From positions 1-53,261 of the forward strand of contig DAHWOV010000004.1 in assembly GCA_027339205.1 (NCBI GenBank): a DNA stretch of 53,261 nucleotides, in the 5' to 3' direction. Of this stretch, positions 30,402 to 38,719 are shown one piece after another. Within the stretch, counting starts at the first letter, position 1. Every line of letters starts with the position of its first letter. The notes beneath the pieces are model-generated. The model did no database searches. It was not told the origin of the DNA and worked only from the letters and a program-made list of their open reading frames with translations. The stretch is from JAJYVT01 sp027339205. GTDB taxonomy: Bacteria; Actinomycetota; Acidimicrobiia; Acidimicrobiales; RAAP-2. The translations under genes and the position numbers were made by a program.

Positions 30402-32325
30402 CGGTGTACCGGTCGTGCACCGGTGGGCGGTGCTTGCCATCCTCGGTGTCAGCCTTCTCGTCGTCAGTCTCGACACCACGATCCTCAACGTCGCGATCCC
30501 CGACATCATCCGGGCGCTGCACGCGTCCTCGAGCGACCTGCAGTGGGTCGTCGACGTCTACGCGGTCGTCTTCGCCGGGCTGCTCCTCGTCTTCGGCAAC
30601 ATGGGAGACCGTCTCGGGCGCAAGTGGATGCTGCTCGCCGGGATCGCCGTCTTCGGCGCGGGCTCCGCGGCGTCCGCCTTCTCGGGCAGCCCCGCCCATC
30701 TGGTGGCCGCCCGTGCCTTCCAAGGGGTCGGCGCGGCGGCGATCATGCCGTCCACCCTCTCGGTGCTCACCAACGTGTTCACCGAGCCCGTCGAGCGTGC
30801 GAAGGCCATCGGGATCTGGTCGGGGACGACCGGCCTCGGCGTGGCCATCGGGCCGGTCGCCGGCGGCTGGCTCCTCGCCCACTACTGGTGGGGATCGATC
30901 TTCCTCGTCAACGTGCCGATCTGCGTGCTCGGGATCATCTTCATGCTGTGGCTCGTGCCCGACTCGAAGGACCCCCGCGCGAAGCGTCCTGACGTCGTCG
31001 GCGCGGTGCTCTCCACCTGCGGGATGTCGCTGCTCTTGTGGGCGATCATCGACGCGCCGTCGTCCAGCTGGACCTCCCCCTTGGTGCTCGCGGCAGCGAC
31101 CGTCGGCGCCGCCGTGCTCGCCGCGTTCGTGCTCTGGGAGCGTCGGAGCGACCATCCGATGCTCGAGCTCTCGTTGTTCCGCTCTGCGCGCTTCACCGGC
31201 GCCATCATCGCAATGGCGATGGTGATCTTCTCGCTGATGGGCGGCCTCTTCATCCTGACCCAGTTCCTCCAGTTCTCACTCGGCTACAGCGCGCTCGCCA
31301 CGGGTCTGCGCATCGCGCCGATCGCCTTGCTGCTCCTCGTCATCTCGCCGGTGTCGATCGCGCTGGACCGGAAGTTCGGCACGAAGCCCGTCGTGTTCAC
31401 GGGGCTCGGGCTCGTCGCCGCGAGCTTCGCGATGCTCTCCTTCACCTCGGTCCACGGCGGCTACACCCAGGCGCTTCCGGCGTTCGTCGGCATGGGCGTG
31501 GGTGCCGGGCTCGCGTTCGCACCGTGCACCGAGTCGGTGATGGGCGCGGTCCCCCTCAGCCGCGCGGGCATCGGCTCGGCCACCAACAGCGCCTCCCTCC
31601 AGGTCGGCGGCGCGACCGGGGTGGCCGTGCTCGGCAGCGTCCTCGCGAGCCGCTACAAGGGCATGCTCGCGCCGCTCCTCTCGCACGCCCATGTGCCGGC
31701 GAGCATCCTGTCGATCATCGAAGGCTCGCTCGGCGGGGCGACGGCCGTCGCCGCGCAGGCCGGCGGAAGCCTCGGCGCCGCGCTGGCGTCACAGGCGCGC
31801 CTCGCCTTCACCGAAGGTCTCGACCTCGCGGTCGCCGTCGCCGCGGTCACCGTCGGCCTCGCCTCCCTCGCGGTCCTGCTCTTCCTCCCCAACCGCGGCC
31901 GGCCGGTCCGCCTGCTCCCTCAAGCGGGCCCGAGCGACGGCGCCGGGCCGCGTCCCGATGCGAGGACACGGCGCACGGCCCGGGCGATCACGACGTCCTC
32001 GCGAGCCTTCACCACCACCACCGCCGGGGACGCCCCCGCCGGGGAGACCACCCGGTCGGAGGGCGCCGAGGGGGTGGCCGGCGGGTCGGCGGGCGCCGAG
32101 GGGGAGACCATCCGGTCGCCCGGTTCCACCCGGTCCGGCGCCGTCGGACCTCCGGGCCGGGGCGCACCGCCCGGATCGGGAGCCGGCACCCCCAGCACTC
32201 CGAGCCCGGCGCAGACGTCCGCGCGCAATCTCGCGGATCCCTCGCCCGCGCCGCCGGTGAAGACGAGCGCGTCGAGCCCGCCGAGCGCCACCACCATCGA
32301 GCCGATCTCGCGCTGGAGGCGGTAG
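30394..32325 (+). CDS. MFS exporter, DHA2 (EmrB/QacA) type, with a long antisense tail
   Basis: 643 residues. A 14-helix-type drug/proton antiporter: SLDTTILNVAIPDI in helix 1, motif A GNMGDRLGRKW after helix 2, and QGVGAAAIMPSTLSVL. A GPVAGGWLLAHYWWGSIFLVNVP stretch (motif C region, helix 5) follows. Family similarity ends near residue 505 (FLPNRG). The last 138 residues are Ala/Gly/Ser/Thr/Pro-rich and are the antisense of the acetate kinase gene, a 406-base tail-to-tail overlap. The exporter has apparently lost its original stop. Regulated probably by the MarR protein upstream. GTG start inside a 38-base duplication. Confidence 0.88.
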   Translation: MSNGVPVVHRWAVLAILGVSLLVVSLDTTILNVAIPDIIRALHASSSDLQWVVDVYAVVFAGLLLVFGNMGDRLGRKWMLLAGIAVFGAGSAASAFSGSPAHLVAARAFQGVGAAAIMPSTLSVLTNVFTEPVERAKAIGIWSGTTGLGVAIGPVAGGWLLAHYWWGSIFLVNVPICVLGIIFMLWLVPDSKDPRAKRPDVVGAVLSTCGMSLLLWAIIDAPSSSWTSPLVLAAATVGAAVLAAFVLWERRSDHPMLELSLFRSARFTGAIIAMAMVIFSLMGGLFILTQFLQFSLGYSALATGLRIAPIALLLLVISPVSIALDRKFGTKPVVFTGLGLVAASFAMLSFTSVHGGYTQALPAFVGMGVGAGLAFAPCTESVMGAVPLSRAGIGSATNSASLQVGGATGVAVLGSVLASRYKGMLAPLLSHAHVPASILSIIEGSLGGATAVAAQAGGSLGAALASQARLAFTEGLDLAVAVAAVTVGLASLAVLLFLPNRGRPVRLLPQAGPSDGAGPRPDARTRRTARAITTSSRAFTTTTAGDAPAGETTRSEGAEGVAGGSAGAEGETIRSPGSTRSGAVGPPGRGAPPGSGAGTPSTPSPAQTSARNLADPSPAPPVKTSASSPPSATTIEPISRWRR

Positions 32326-33140
32326 ACGTAGGCTTCGTAGGCCGCGGCGCACGCCTCGTCCCCGCTGTCGGCCCCCTCGATCACCTCGCGGAGATCTCCG
32401 GAGCGCCCCGAGAGCCCGAGCAGCCCCGAACGGCGCTCGAGGTCCTCTTCCGCCTCGCCGATCCCGACGCCATGGCGCATCGCCCACAGGACCGCCCCGG
32501 GGTCGACGTCACCGGGCCGCGTCGCCATCACCAGGCCGGCGACGGGCGTGAAGCCCATCGTCGTGTCGACCGAGCGCCCCCCCGCCACCGCTGCCAGCGA
32601 CGCCCCCGCGCCGATGTGGGCGGTGACGAGGCAGGTGGACGACAAAGGCCGGTGGAGCAGCTCGGCCGCCCGCATGCTCGCCCACTGGTGGCTGAAGCCG
32701 TGGAAGCCGAAGCGGCGGATGCCGAGGTCCCGGCGCCAGTGCACGGGCAGCGCGTAGGTGGCGGCCTTCGCGGGGATCGTCGAATGGAAGCTCGTGTCGA
32801 AGCAGGCAACCTGCACGAGATCGGGCCGCCGGCGGCGGAGCTCGTGCAGCGCGGCCAGTGCCGGGGGGTTGTGCAGCGGGGCGAGGTCTGCGAGGCGCGT
32901 GAGCTCGTGGTCGGAGTTCGCGTCGACGACCAGCGGCTCGACGAACTCCGCACCGCCGTGGACGACACGGTGGCCGACCGCGTCGGCCGGCGGTGAGCCC
33001 TCGAGGAACCGCTCCACCGCGTCGCCGACGTCGAGGGTGTCGTCACGCACGAGGTGCTCTTCGGCCAAGAGCTCGTCGTCCGCTCCGAGCAGGGCGAGCT
33101 TGAGGCTGCTCGACCCGGCGTTGACGACGAGCACACGCAC
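31920..33140 (-). CDS. ackA: Acetate kinase with a low-complexity insertion near the C-terminus
   Basis: 406 residues. Interconverts acetate plus ATP with acetyl phosphate. Conserved pieces: VNAGSSSLKL, VGHRVVHGG, CFDTSFHSTIP, FGFHGFSHQW, HIGAGASL, MGFTP and GDVDPG. The final VKAREDVVIARAV contains the metal-binding Glu. Between CAGLGVLGVP and that motif lies an insertion of about 45 residues rich in Pro, Ser, Ala and Asp, with DRMVSPSAP/DRVVSPAG near-repeats. Because the catalytic Glu follows it, the end is real and truly overlaps the MFS tail. GTG at 33140 with AAGGTGG before it. No phosphotransacetylase gene is nearby. Divergent from the acyl-CoA synthetase. Confidence 0.9.
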   Translation of the reverse strand: MRVLVVNAGSSSLKLALLGADDELLAEEHLVRDDTLDVGDAVERFLEGSPPADAVGHRVVHGGAEFVEPLVVDANSDHELTRLADLAPLHNPPALAALHELRRRRPDLVQVACFDTSFHSTIPAKAATYALPVHWRRDLGIRRFGFHGFSHQWASMRAAELLHRPLSSTCLVTAHIGAGASLAAVAGGRSVDTTMGFTPVAGLVMATRPGDVDPGAVLWAMRHGVGIGEAEEDLERRSGLLGLSGRSGDLREVIEGADSGDEACAAAYEAYVYRLQREIGSMVVALGGLDALVFTGGAGEGSARLRADVCAGLGVLGVPAPDPGGAPRPGGPTAPDRVEPGDRMVSPSAPADPPATPSAPSDRVVSPAGASPAVVVVKAREDVVIARAVRRVLASGRGPAPSLGPA

Positions 33141-33220
33141 GCACCCACCTTGCCAGAGATCGGTCGTGTAGCGTCGGGGACGACACCCGGCACCGGGGCA
33201 GTGGAGGGAGGCGGGCTGCA

Positions 33221-34939
33221 GTGAGCACTCCGGCGATGACTCCGGCGACCTCAGAGCGTCCGTCCACCGCGGCATACCGCGCGGCCCGTGACCAGCTGCT
33301 CGCGTTGAGCGGCGACGACCAGCGAGCTCACGAGGAGTTCGCCTTCCCTGACGTCGGAGCCGTGTTCAACTGGGCGCACGACTGGTTCGACCCGATCGCC
33401 CGGGGGAACCCCCGCACGGCCCTCGTCGTCGTGGAAGAGGACGGGTCTCGCCGCGCGCTGACCTTCGACGAGCTCGCGTCCCGCTCGGACCAGGTCGCGT
33501 CGTGGCTCCACCAGGTCGGCGTGCGTGCCGGCGATCCGATCGTCGTGATGCTCGGGAACCAGGTCGCGTTGTGGGAGACGATGCTCGGCGCGATGAAGGC
33601 CGGCGCGGTGATTGTCCCCACGACGACCGCGCTGGGGCCCGCGGACCTGGCGGACCGGATCGCACGCTCCGGGGCGCGCTTCGTCGTCTGCAACCCCGCC
33701 GACACGCAGAAGTTCGACGACGTCCCCGGCGACTACGGCCGGCTCGCGGTGGGTCGGACGGCAGGCTGGGAGGACCTCGAGGAGGCCTTCCTCCTCGAGG
33801 CTGCGCCGGTCCCCCACCCCCAGACCCGAGCGGACGGTCCGCTCCTTTTGTACTTCACCTCGGGGACGACGAGCAGGCCCAAGCTCGTCGAGCACACCCA
33901 GGTCTCCTACCCGGTGGGCCACCTCTCGACGATGTACTGGCTCGGCACGCGGCCTGGGGACGTGCACTGCAACATCTCGTCGCCGGGATGGGCCAAGCAC
34001 GCCTGGTCCTCGTTCTTCGCGCCGTGGGCCGCCGAGGCCACCATCCTCGTCCTCAACTACGCGCGTTTCGACCCGGCCGCGCTCCTCGAGCGACTGCGCG
34101 AGCTGCGGGTCACGACCTTCTGCGCTCCTCCGACGGTCTGGCGCATGCTCATCAAGGCCGACCTCTCGGGGGGACCGGGCACGCTGCGCGAGCTCGTCGC
34201 GGCCGGCGAGCCCCTCAACCCCGAGGTGATCGCCCAGGTTCGCCAGAAGTGGGGGCTCACCATCCGCGACGGCTACGGCCAGACCGAGACCACCGCGTCG
34301 GTCGCCAACCCGCCGGGCGCGCCGATGAAGCCCGGATCGATGGGGAGGCCGCTGCCCGGAGTGCCGGTCGCCCTCGTCGACGTCGCGACCGGCACGCGGG
34401 TGGACGGCCCGGGCGAAGGCGAGCTCTGCCTGGACCTCGCGCGGCGCCCCGTCAACCTCATGGCCGGGTACCGGGGCGGGAGCGAGGAGGCGACGGCCGG
34501 AGGCTTCTACCACAGCGGCGACGTGGCGGTCCGAGACGAGGAGGGCTACATCACCTTCGTCGGACGCACGGACGACGTCTTCAAGTCCTCGGACTACAAG
34601 GTCAGCCCGTTCGAGGTCGAGAGCGTACTGATCGAGCACCCCGCCGTCGCCGAGGCTGCGGTCGTCCCGTGCCCCGACGAGGTGCGGCTGAGCGTGCCCA
34701 AGGCGTACATCGCGCTGGCACCGGGTGCGGAGCCCTCGCGCGAGACCGCGCTCGACGTGCTCCGCTTCGCGCGCTCACGACTCGCCCCGTACCAGCGGAT
34801 CCGCCGTCTCGAGTTCTTCGAGCTCCCGAAGACGATCTCCGGGAAGATCCGCCGGGTCGAGCTTCGGGCCCGGGAGGAGGCCCATCCCTCGCGCGCCTCG
34901 GAGTGGCGCGAGGAGGACTTCCCCGAGCTGAAGGCCTGA
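33221..34939 (+). CDS. AMP-forming acyl-CoA synthetase (acetyl/medium-chain type)
   Basis: 572 residues, ANL superfamily. Phosphate loop LLLYFTSGTTSRPK, adenine motif DGYGQTET, hinge GRTDDVFKSSDYKVSPFEVE, and the C-terminal catalytic Lys in PKTISGKIRRVELR. That Lys is the site inactivated by acetylation in acetyl-CoA synthetases, so the GNAT/deacetylase pair at 22-24 kb could regulate it (inference). The family includes acyl-CoA synthetases for short to medium fatty acids, and the substrate cannot be fixed. GTG at 33221, GGAGG about nine bases before. Divergent with ackA over an 80-base gap, giving two alternative routes between acetate and acetyl-CoA or acetyl phosphate. Confidence 0.9.
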   Translation: MSTPAMTPATSERPSTAAYRAARDQLLALSGDDQRAHEEFAFPDVGAVFNWAHDWFDPIARGNPRTALVVVEEDGSRRALTFDELASRSDQVASWLHQVGVRAGDPIVVMLGNQVALWETMLGAMKAGAVIVPTTTALGPADLADRIARSGARFVVCNPADTQKFDDVPGDYGRLAVGRTAGWEDLEEAFLLEAAPVPHPQTRADGPLLLYFTSGTTSRPKLVEHTQVSYPVGHLSTMYWLGTRPGDVHCNISSPGWAKHAWSSFFAPWAAEATILVLNYARFDPAALLERLRELRVTTFCAPPTVWRMLIKADLSGGPGTLRELVAAGEPLNPEVIAQVRQKWGLTIRDGYGQTETTASVANPPGAPMKPGSMGRPLPGVPVALVDVATGTRVDGPGEGELCLDLARRPVNLMAGYRGGSEEATAGGFYHSGDVAVRDEEGYITFVGRTDDVFKSSDYKVSPFEVESVLIEHPAVAEAAVVPCPDEVRLSVPKAYIALAPGAEPSRETALDVLRFARSRLAPYQRIRRLEFFELPKTISGKIRRVELRAREEAHPSRASEWREEDFPELKA

Positions 34940-34964
34940 CGGGCGGCCAAGGCGTCGCCAGCGC

Positions 34965-35010
34965 GACGAAGCCCCTGGGGCGGAGGGGGATTGCCAGGGG
35001 CCTCGTCTTT
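34965..35010 (+). terminator. Rho-independent-type terminator after the acyl-CoA synthetase
   Basis: Stem GACGAAGCCCCTGG (34965-34978) pairs with CCAGGGGCCTCGTC (34994-35007) with one mismatch and a 15-base loop, followed by TTT. It lies 26 bases past the stop. The remaining 158 bases to the alkB stop hold nothing that I recognise. Confidence 0.8.
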
Positions 35011-35168
35011 GGCTGGCACCCGGCCGTCGGGCCAGGCCATGGAATTCTACCGATCTCGGGTCGACCTCAAACCTGCGTGGGCGGGATTTCTCCAAAGCGG
35101 CTCTTCGTGGCAGGCAGTCCGGTCCCACATTCTCTTGGGTGCGAGCCGAGGGGCTTTCGCCGCGCGCC

Positions 35169-35834
35169 TCAGCGCACGCCCCACGTCCGGAACTGCAGGC
35201 TGATGCGAGGCCCCGTCGGACGTCTGCTCTTCGGGACGGCGTGCTCCCAGGTGCGCTGGCAGCTTCCGCCCATCACGAGGAGGTCGCCCGCCGCGAGCTC
35301 GAGGCGCATCGCGGGGCCCCCGCCTCGTGGCCGGAGAAGGAAGCGCCGCGGCGCCCCCAGGGACACGATCGCCACCACGGTGTCCTCGCGCGCCGCGCGG
35401 CCGATCCGGTCGCCGTGCCACGCGACGCTGTCGTCGCCGTCGCGATACAGGCACATCCCGACGGTGCTCAAGGGCTCTCCGAGCACCGGTGCGTAGTGAT
35501 CGCTCAACGCGCGTCGCATCTCCCCCACCGCTGCGTCGGGAAGCTCCTCGCCGTCCTCGTAGAAGCAGAGCAACCTGGGCACGTCGACCAGCCGCTCGTA
35601 CATCGGGCGGCGCTCCGCTCTCCAGGGGACCGTGCGCTCGAGCCTCGCAAAGAGCGCCCCGGCACCCCCGACCCAGCCAGGACGCAAGTCGAGCCACGCG
35701 CCTCTTTCGAGGCCCGTCCGGACCATTCCCTCGGCGACGGGGCGGAGGACCACCTCCTCGCCCGCCGAAAAGAGCGTGTCCTGGACCGTCTGCACCGTCT
35801 GCACCGTCTGCACCGTCTGCAGGATAGCGAACAC
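35169..35834 (-). CDS. AlkB-type 2-oxoglutarate/Fe(II) dioxygenase
   Basis: About 221 residues. Repairs alkylated bases by oxidative demethylation. Iron-binding triad: H and D in AWHGDRIGR and H in TWEHAVPK. The 2-oxoglutarate-binding Arg residues are in RPTGPRISLQFR, with the nucleotide recognition loop PMYERLVDVPRLLCFYEDGE before them. The actinobacterial relatives start near QDTLFSAGEE, so the N-terminus is uncertain: GTG codons are at 35834, 35813, 35804 and 35795. Three of these lie in a 9-base tandem repeat that reads Thr-Val-Gln. Ribosome sites are weak in all cases. Confidence 0.9.
   Translation of the reverse strand: MFAILQTVQTVQTVQTVQDTLFSAGEEVVLRPVAEGMVRTGLERGAWLDLRPGWVGGAGALFARLERTVPWRAERRPMYERLVDVPRLLCFYEDGEELPDAAVGEMRRALSDHYAPVLGEPLSTVGMCLYRDGDDSVAWHGDRIGRAAREDTVVAIVSLGAPRRFLLRPRGGGPAMRLELAAGDLLVMGGSCQRTWEHAVPKSRRPTGPRISLQFRTWGVR
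35785..35820 (-). repeat. Four exact 9-base repeats at the alkB start
   Basis: accgtctgc four times on the plus strand; read on the gene strand, GCAGACGGT encodes the Thr-Val-Gln units. Three units supply a GTG in frame, so gain or loss of copies keeps the frame but moves or adds possible starts. Its length of 36 bases makes slippage plausible. Confidence 0.85.
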
Positions 35835-35928
35835 CTGTTCGCCACGCACGACGACCGGGCGCCCCGTCGCCTGCCGATCCTCTGCCGATCCTTCCCGGGA
35901 GCGTCGCAGCGAGGTTCGCGCCGCCCAA

Positions 35929-35943
35929 GGCCCCGCCGGGGCC
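35929..35943 (-). terminator. Short GC hairpin after the histidine phosphatase gene
   Basis: GGCCCC-gcc-GGGGCC perfect stem of six pairs at the end of the phosphatase gene (stop at 35948), followed on the minus strand by TT. Two tgccgatcct direct repeats follow at 35872-35893. Confidence 0.5.
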
Positions 35944-35947
35944 ATTG

Positions 35948-36454
35948 TCACGCGCTCGTGCCCTGTTCGAGCATGTCTGCGACCCGAACGCCCGCGGGCG
36001 GCAGATAGGTGGCCGAGGTGAACCGGCCCCCGGTCGCGTGAAGGAGCCACGCCGAGCCCTTCTCGTGGGCACCCCCGGGTCCGAAGCCGAGCTTCGGCGA
36101 CCGTCCCAAACGGCGCTGGAGCGCTTCGATCGTCTCCCCGTGCGTGCAGACGGCGACGGTGTGGGTCGCCCGGGCCAGTGCGCCCAGGAGCCGCGCCGCG
36201 TCCTCGTCTCCCTGCGGTCCGAGCGCCTCCGAGTGCTCGATCGGCAGACCGAGCCGCCTCGCGAGCGGCTCGACGGTCTGGATGCAGCGCAGGAGGGGGC
36301 TGGAGAGAACCTGCTGCACGGCGTAGGGCGCGAGCATGCCGGCGAGGTCGAGCGCCTCTCTGCGCCCGCGCTCGCTCAAGGGCCGGAGCCGGTCGTCGCC
36401 ACCCCACCCGTCCTTGGCCCCTGCGTGCGCGTGCCGCACCACCAGCAGGTCCAC
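35948..36454 (-). CDS. Histidine phosphatase family protein (SixA-like)
   Basis: 168 residues. The catalytic RHA motif is in LLVVRHAHAG, and a second His in TVAVCTHGETIEAL, with phosphate-binding Arg in SSPLLRCIQT. The size and simple single domain match SixA-type phosphohistidine phosphatases or short phosphoglycerate mutase-like enzymes; the true substrate is unknown. The C-terminal 20 residues follow the pattern GRFTSATYLPP. GTG at 36454 is the most likely start; a longer open frame reaches 36574 but overlaps the SDR gene. Confidence 0.88.
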   Translation of the reverse strand: MDLLVVRHAHAGAKDGWGGDDRLRPLSERGRREALDLAGMLAPYAVQQVLSSPLLRCIQTVEPLARRLGLPIEHSEALGPQGDEDAARLLGALARATHTVAVCTHGETIEALQRRLGRSPKLGFGPGGAHEKGSAWLLHATGGRFTSATYLPPAGVRVADMLEQGTSA

Positions 36455-36516
36455 GACGAGGACGTTACGCGACGCGCCGGCGCAGCCCGACGACGGCGCA
36501 CTCCCGATGTCGCCGG

Positions 36517-37350
36517 CTAGCGCCCAGCTCCCGTCTCCCTCTCCGAGCGCCGCGCGCGGTACTCGTCGAGCCACGAGCCGAAGTCCTTGGCCACGATCCT
36601 CGCGCCCGTGAGCCCGTCGGCCTCGCGGGACGCGAGGAACACTGCCGGCGGTCCCATGATCGCCGCGGGCAGGAGCCCGGCCCGCCGGTCCAAGGGCAGA
36701 TCGTCGGGGATCATGCCGCTCTCGGTCGCTCCCCCCGGGAGAAGCACGTTCGCCGTGACGCCGAACGGCCGGAGGTCCTCCGCCATGATCGCGCTGAGCG
36801 ACTCGGACGCGGCTCGAGAAGGGCCATAGGGCACGAAGCCGCGGCGAGCCATCGTCTCGCGGTTGACCGAGACGTTGACGAAGCTGCCCTTCCCCTGCTC
36901 GAGGAAGTGCAACGAGAAGGCACGAGCCACAAGGAAGTACCCGCGAAGGTTCGTGGCCACCACGTCGTCGAAGGCCGACGGCTCCACCTCGAAGAAGGGC
37001 TGTGGCCGCTCGAAGAACCGCGGGTTGACCCGCCGCATCCCGATCCCCGCGTTGTTGACGACCATGTCCACGCCGCCGAGACCGACGACCGCCGCTCGCA
37101 GGGCAAGCGTCACGGAATCCGCGTCCCGCACGTCCACGGGGACCGCCACGGCGGCTCCTGACCGGCCGAGCCGCGCCGCCGAGTCCGCGAGGCGCGCCAC
37201 CGCGTCGGCGAGGCGCGGTCCGGGACGCGCGGCGACGCCGACCGACGCGCCGGCGGCGATCAGCGCCTCTGCCATCGCCGACCCCAGCCCGCTGGTCGCG
37301 CCCGTCACGACCACACGGCAGCCCTTTAGGTCGAAGGCCCCGTCAGCCAC
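36517..37350 (-). CDS. SDR-family oxidoreductase with an altered catalytic Lys
   Basis: 277 residues, Rossmann fold. Cofactor motif TGATSGLG (16-23), NNAG at 99-102 and Tyr175 in the usual YxxxK position. The Lys is Arg179 (YGPSR; codon CGA), an uncommon change, since this Lys lowers the Tyr pKa. The preceding Ser161 is slightly displaced. A Pro/Gly motif after it (VTANVLLPGGATESGM) is normal. It may have low or altered activity, or be another protein that kept the fold. GTG at 37350 with a weak site. Divergent from the two-gene membrane operon to the right. Confidence 0.85.
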   Translation of the reverse strand: MADGAFDLKGCRVVVTGATSGLGSAMAEALIAAGASVGVAARPGPRLADAVARLADSAARLGRSGAAVAVPVDVRDADSVTLALRAAVVGLGGVDMVVNNAGIGMRRVNPRFFERPQPFFEVEPSAFDDVVATNLRGYFLVARAFSLHFLEQGKGSFVNVSVNRETMARRGFVPYGPSRAASESLSAIMAEDLRPFGVTANVLLPGGATESGMIPDDLPLDRRAGLLPAAIMGPPAVFLASREADGLTGARIVAKDFGSWLDEYRARRSERETGAGR

Positions 37351-37370
37351 CGGGGCTCCACATCCCGGCG

Positions 37371-37424
37371 CGCCTCATCGGCGTCCTCGGCGCCTCATCG
37401 GCCTTCTCACCGCACCTCATCGGC
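37371..37424. repeat. Three copies of CTCATCGGC in the divergent gap
   Basis: cgcctcatcggc (37371-37382 and 37391-37402) and cacctcatcggc (37413-37424), spaced 20 and 22 bases, about two helical turns. They lie in the gap between the divergent SDR and membrane-protein genes (37351-37516), so they may be binding sites for a regulator of either. Confidence 0.6.
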
Positions 37425-37516
37425 TTCCTCCGCGCGCGCTCCCTGTGTATCGTGGCAGGAGTCCACAGTGCTCCGCTACGGCGGCATGCACCGAGCGCCC
37501 GCAGAGGGAGGGTCGA

Positions 37517-38173
37517 ATGGCGCTCACCAGGCCAGACACCGCACCAGCTGACGTGACCGCGGCCCGACCCGGGGCAGGATCCGCCGCGGCTCTTGGCGCC
37601 GCCAGGCCTGGCACCCCGGCGGCCCAGATCCAGGTCGTACCGTTGCGCGCGTTGCCGCTGGTCGCGACCGTGCTCGTGCTGCTCGTTATCGCGATCGCCG
37701 GCAACTGGCTGTGGGCGCTCGACTTCTTCCACGTGGCGGCCGGCGCGCTGTGGACGGGGATCGACCTGTTCCTCGGCTTCGTGATCGGTCCCGTCATGGC
37801 GAAGATGCCGATCCCTGCACGCGTCGAGTTCTCGAAGCGCTTCATGCCCAAGATGGTCGTGCTCATGCCGACGTTGGTGATCTGCACGATGGGCGCGGGG
37901 TGGCAGCTCGCCCGCCATCTCGGGAACCTCTCGGCCGCCTACCCGGACCACGCATGGCTGGTTGCGTCGTTCCTGGTGGTCGCCGTCATGGCGGTCGTGG
38001 CCATCGGAGTGCTCGAGCCCGCCAACCTCGCGGTGCTCTTCGAGCTGCGCAAGCCTCGACCCGACGGGGAGCTGATCGGCCGGCTCATGCGACGGTTCAT
38101 CTACGCCGCGGGCGTGACGGGCGCGATGCAGGTGGCGACCCTCGTCATCATGACCCGCCTCGCGACCGGGTGA
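37517..38173 (+). CDS. Conserved multi-helix membrane protein
   Basis: 218 residues. N-terminal 45 residues Ala/Pro-rich and probably cytoplasmic, then four helices: about 46-65 (LVATVLVLLVIAIAGNWLW), 67-90 (FFHVAAGALWTGIDLFLGFVIG), 110-135, and 150-175, and a last at about 198-215. The pattern H-x-A-A-G-x-W-x-G is that of small integral proteins related to DUF2269/CopD-type membrane proteins. Whether His residues bind haem or copper is unclear. ATG at 37517 with a GAGGGAGG ribosome site. The gene ends 11 bases before the next membrane protein gene. Confidence 0.8.
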   Translation: MALTRPDTAPADVTAARPGAGSAAALGAARPGTPAAQIQVVPLRALPLVATVLVLLVIAIAGNWLWALDFFHVAAGALWTGIDLFLGFVIGPVMAKMPIPARVEFSKRFMPKMVVLMPTLVICTMGAGWQLARHLGNLSAAYPDHAWLVASFLVVAVMAVVAIGVLEPANLAVLFELRKPRPDGELIGRLMRRFIYAAGVTGAMQVATLVIMTRLATG

Positions 38174-38184
38174 GGGAACCCTGA

Positions 38185-38697
38185 ATGGACCTCGACGAGC
38201 ACCTCGACCAGCACGTCCACGACATGCCGTACGCGAATACTGAAGCGCACCACGCGGACGCCGAAGCGCACCACGCGGACGCCGGTCCAGGGCGGGAGGC
38301 GTTCTCGAGCAGACCGCCGATCCCGCTCGTGTGCTTGACCTCGATGGCGCTCGTGCTCGGGGGCGGCGTCTACCTCGCGTCGTACCTCCCGCGCCGGGCA
38401 CCGCTCGCTCCCGCCGTCGGCCTCGTGGCCGCGGCAGGGGTGGCGCTGATCGCCGCCGTCGTCCTGGTCGCCGGCCTCCGGCAGTTCGCGTGGGACGCCT
38501 TCTTCCTCGTCGTGCGCTGGGCCCTCGTCGCGTACGGGGTGATCGCGGGCATTCTCGAGTACGTCTTCGTCTCCGACGGGACCCGAGGGACGATGCTGGT
38601 CCTGCTCACGCTCTCGCTCCTCGTGTTCGCGGTGGACATCCCGGTGCTCTTCGGCTTCTCGGTCGCCAGGTTCCAAGCACCGCGCGCCCGTCGCTGA
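38185..38697 (+). CDS. Membrane protein with His-rich N-terminal repeat
   Basis: 170 residues. The N-terminus has Asp/His-rich DLDEHLDQHVHDMPY followed by two exact copies of EAHHADA, from a 21-base tandem repeat at about 38240-38282. Then come four helices (about 47-65, 72-95, 101-125 and 132-155). His/Asp clusters could bind metals such as Zn, Ni or Cu (inference). Stop codon to start spacing of 11 bases links it with the previous gene. The pair resembles conserved actinobacterial membrane operons, without known function. Confidence 0.82.
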   Translation: MDLDEHLDQHVHDMPYANTEAHHADAEAHHADAGPGREAFSSRPPIPLVCLTSMALVLGGGVYLASYLPRRAPLAPAVGLVAAAGVALIAAVVLVAGLRQFAWDAFFLVVRWALVAYGVIAGILEYVFVSDGTRGTMLVLLTLSLLVFAVDIPVLFGFSVARFQAPRARR

Positions 38698-38719
38698 GCG
38701 ACCCGAGCGCACCCGTGCG

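Noticed and set aside
34991..35203. A 70-codon frame in the gap after the acyl-CoA synthetase
   Set aside because: It begins inside the terminator hairpin and runs into alkB on the other strand; no ribosome site and no protein-like features.
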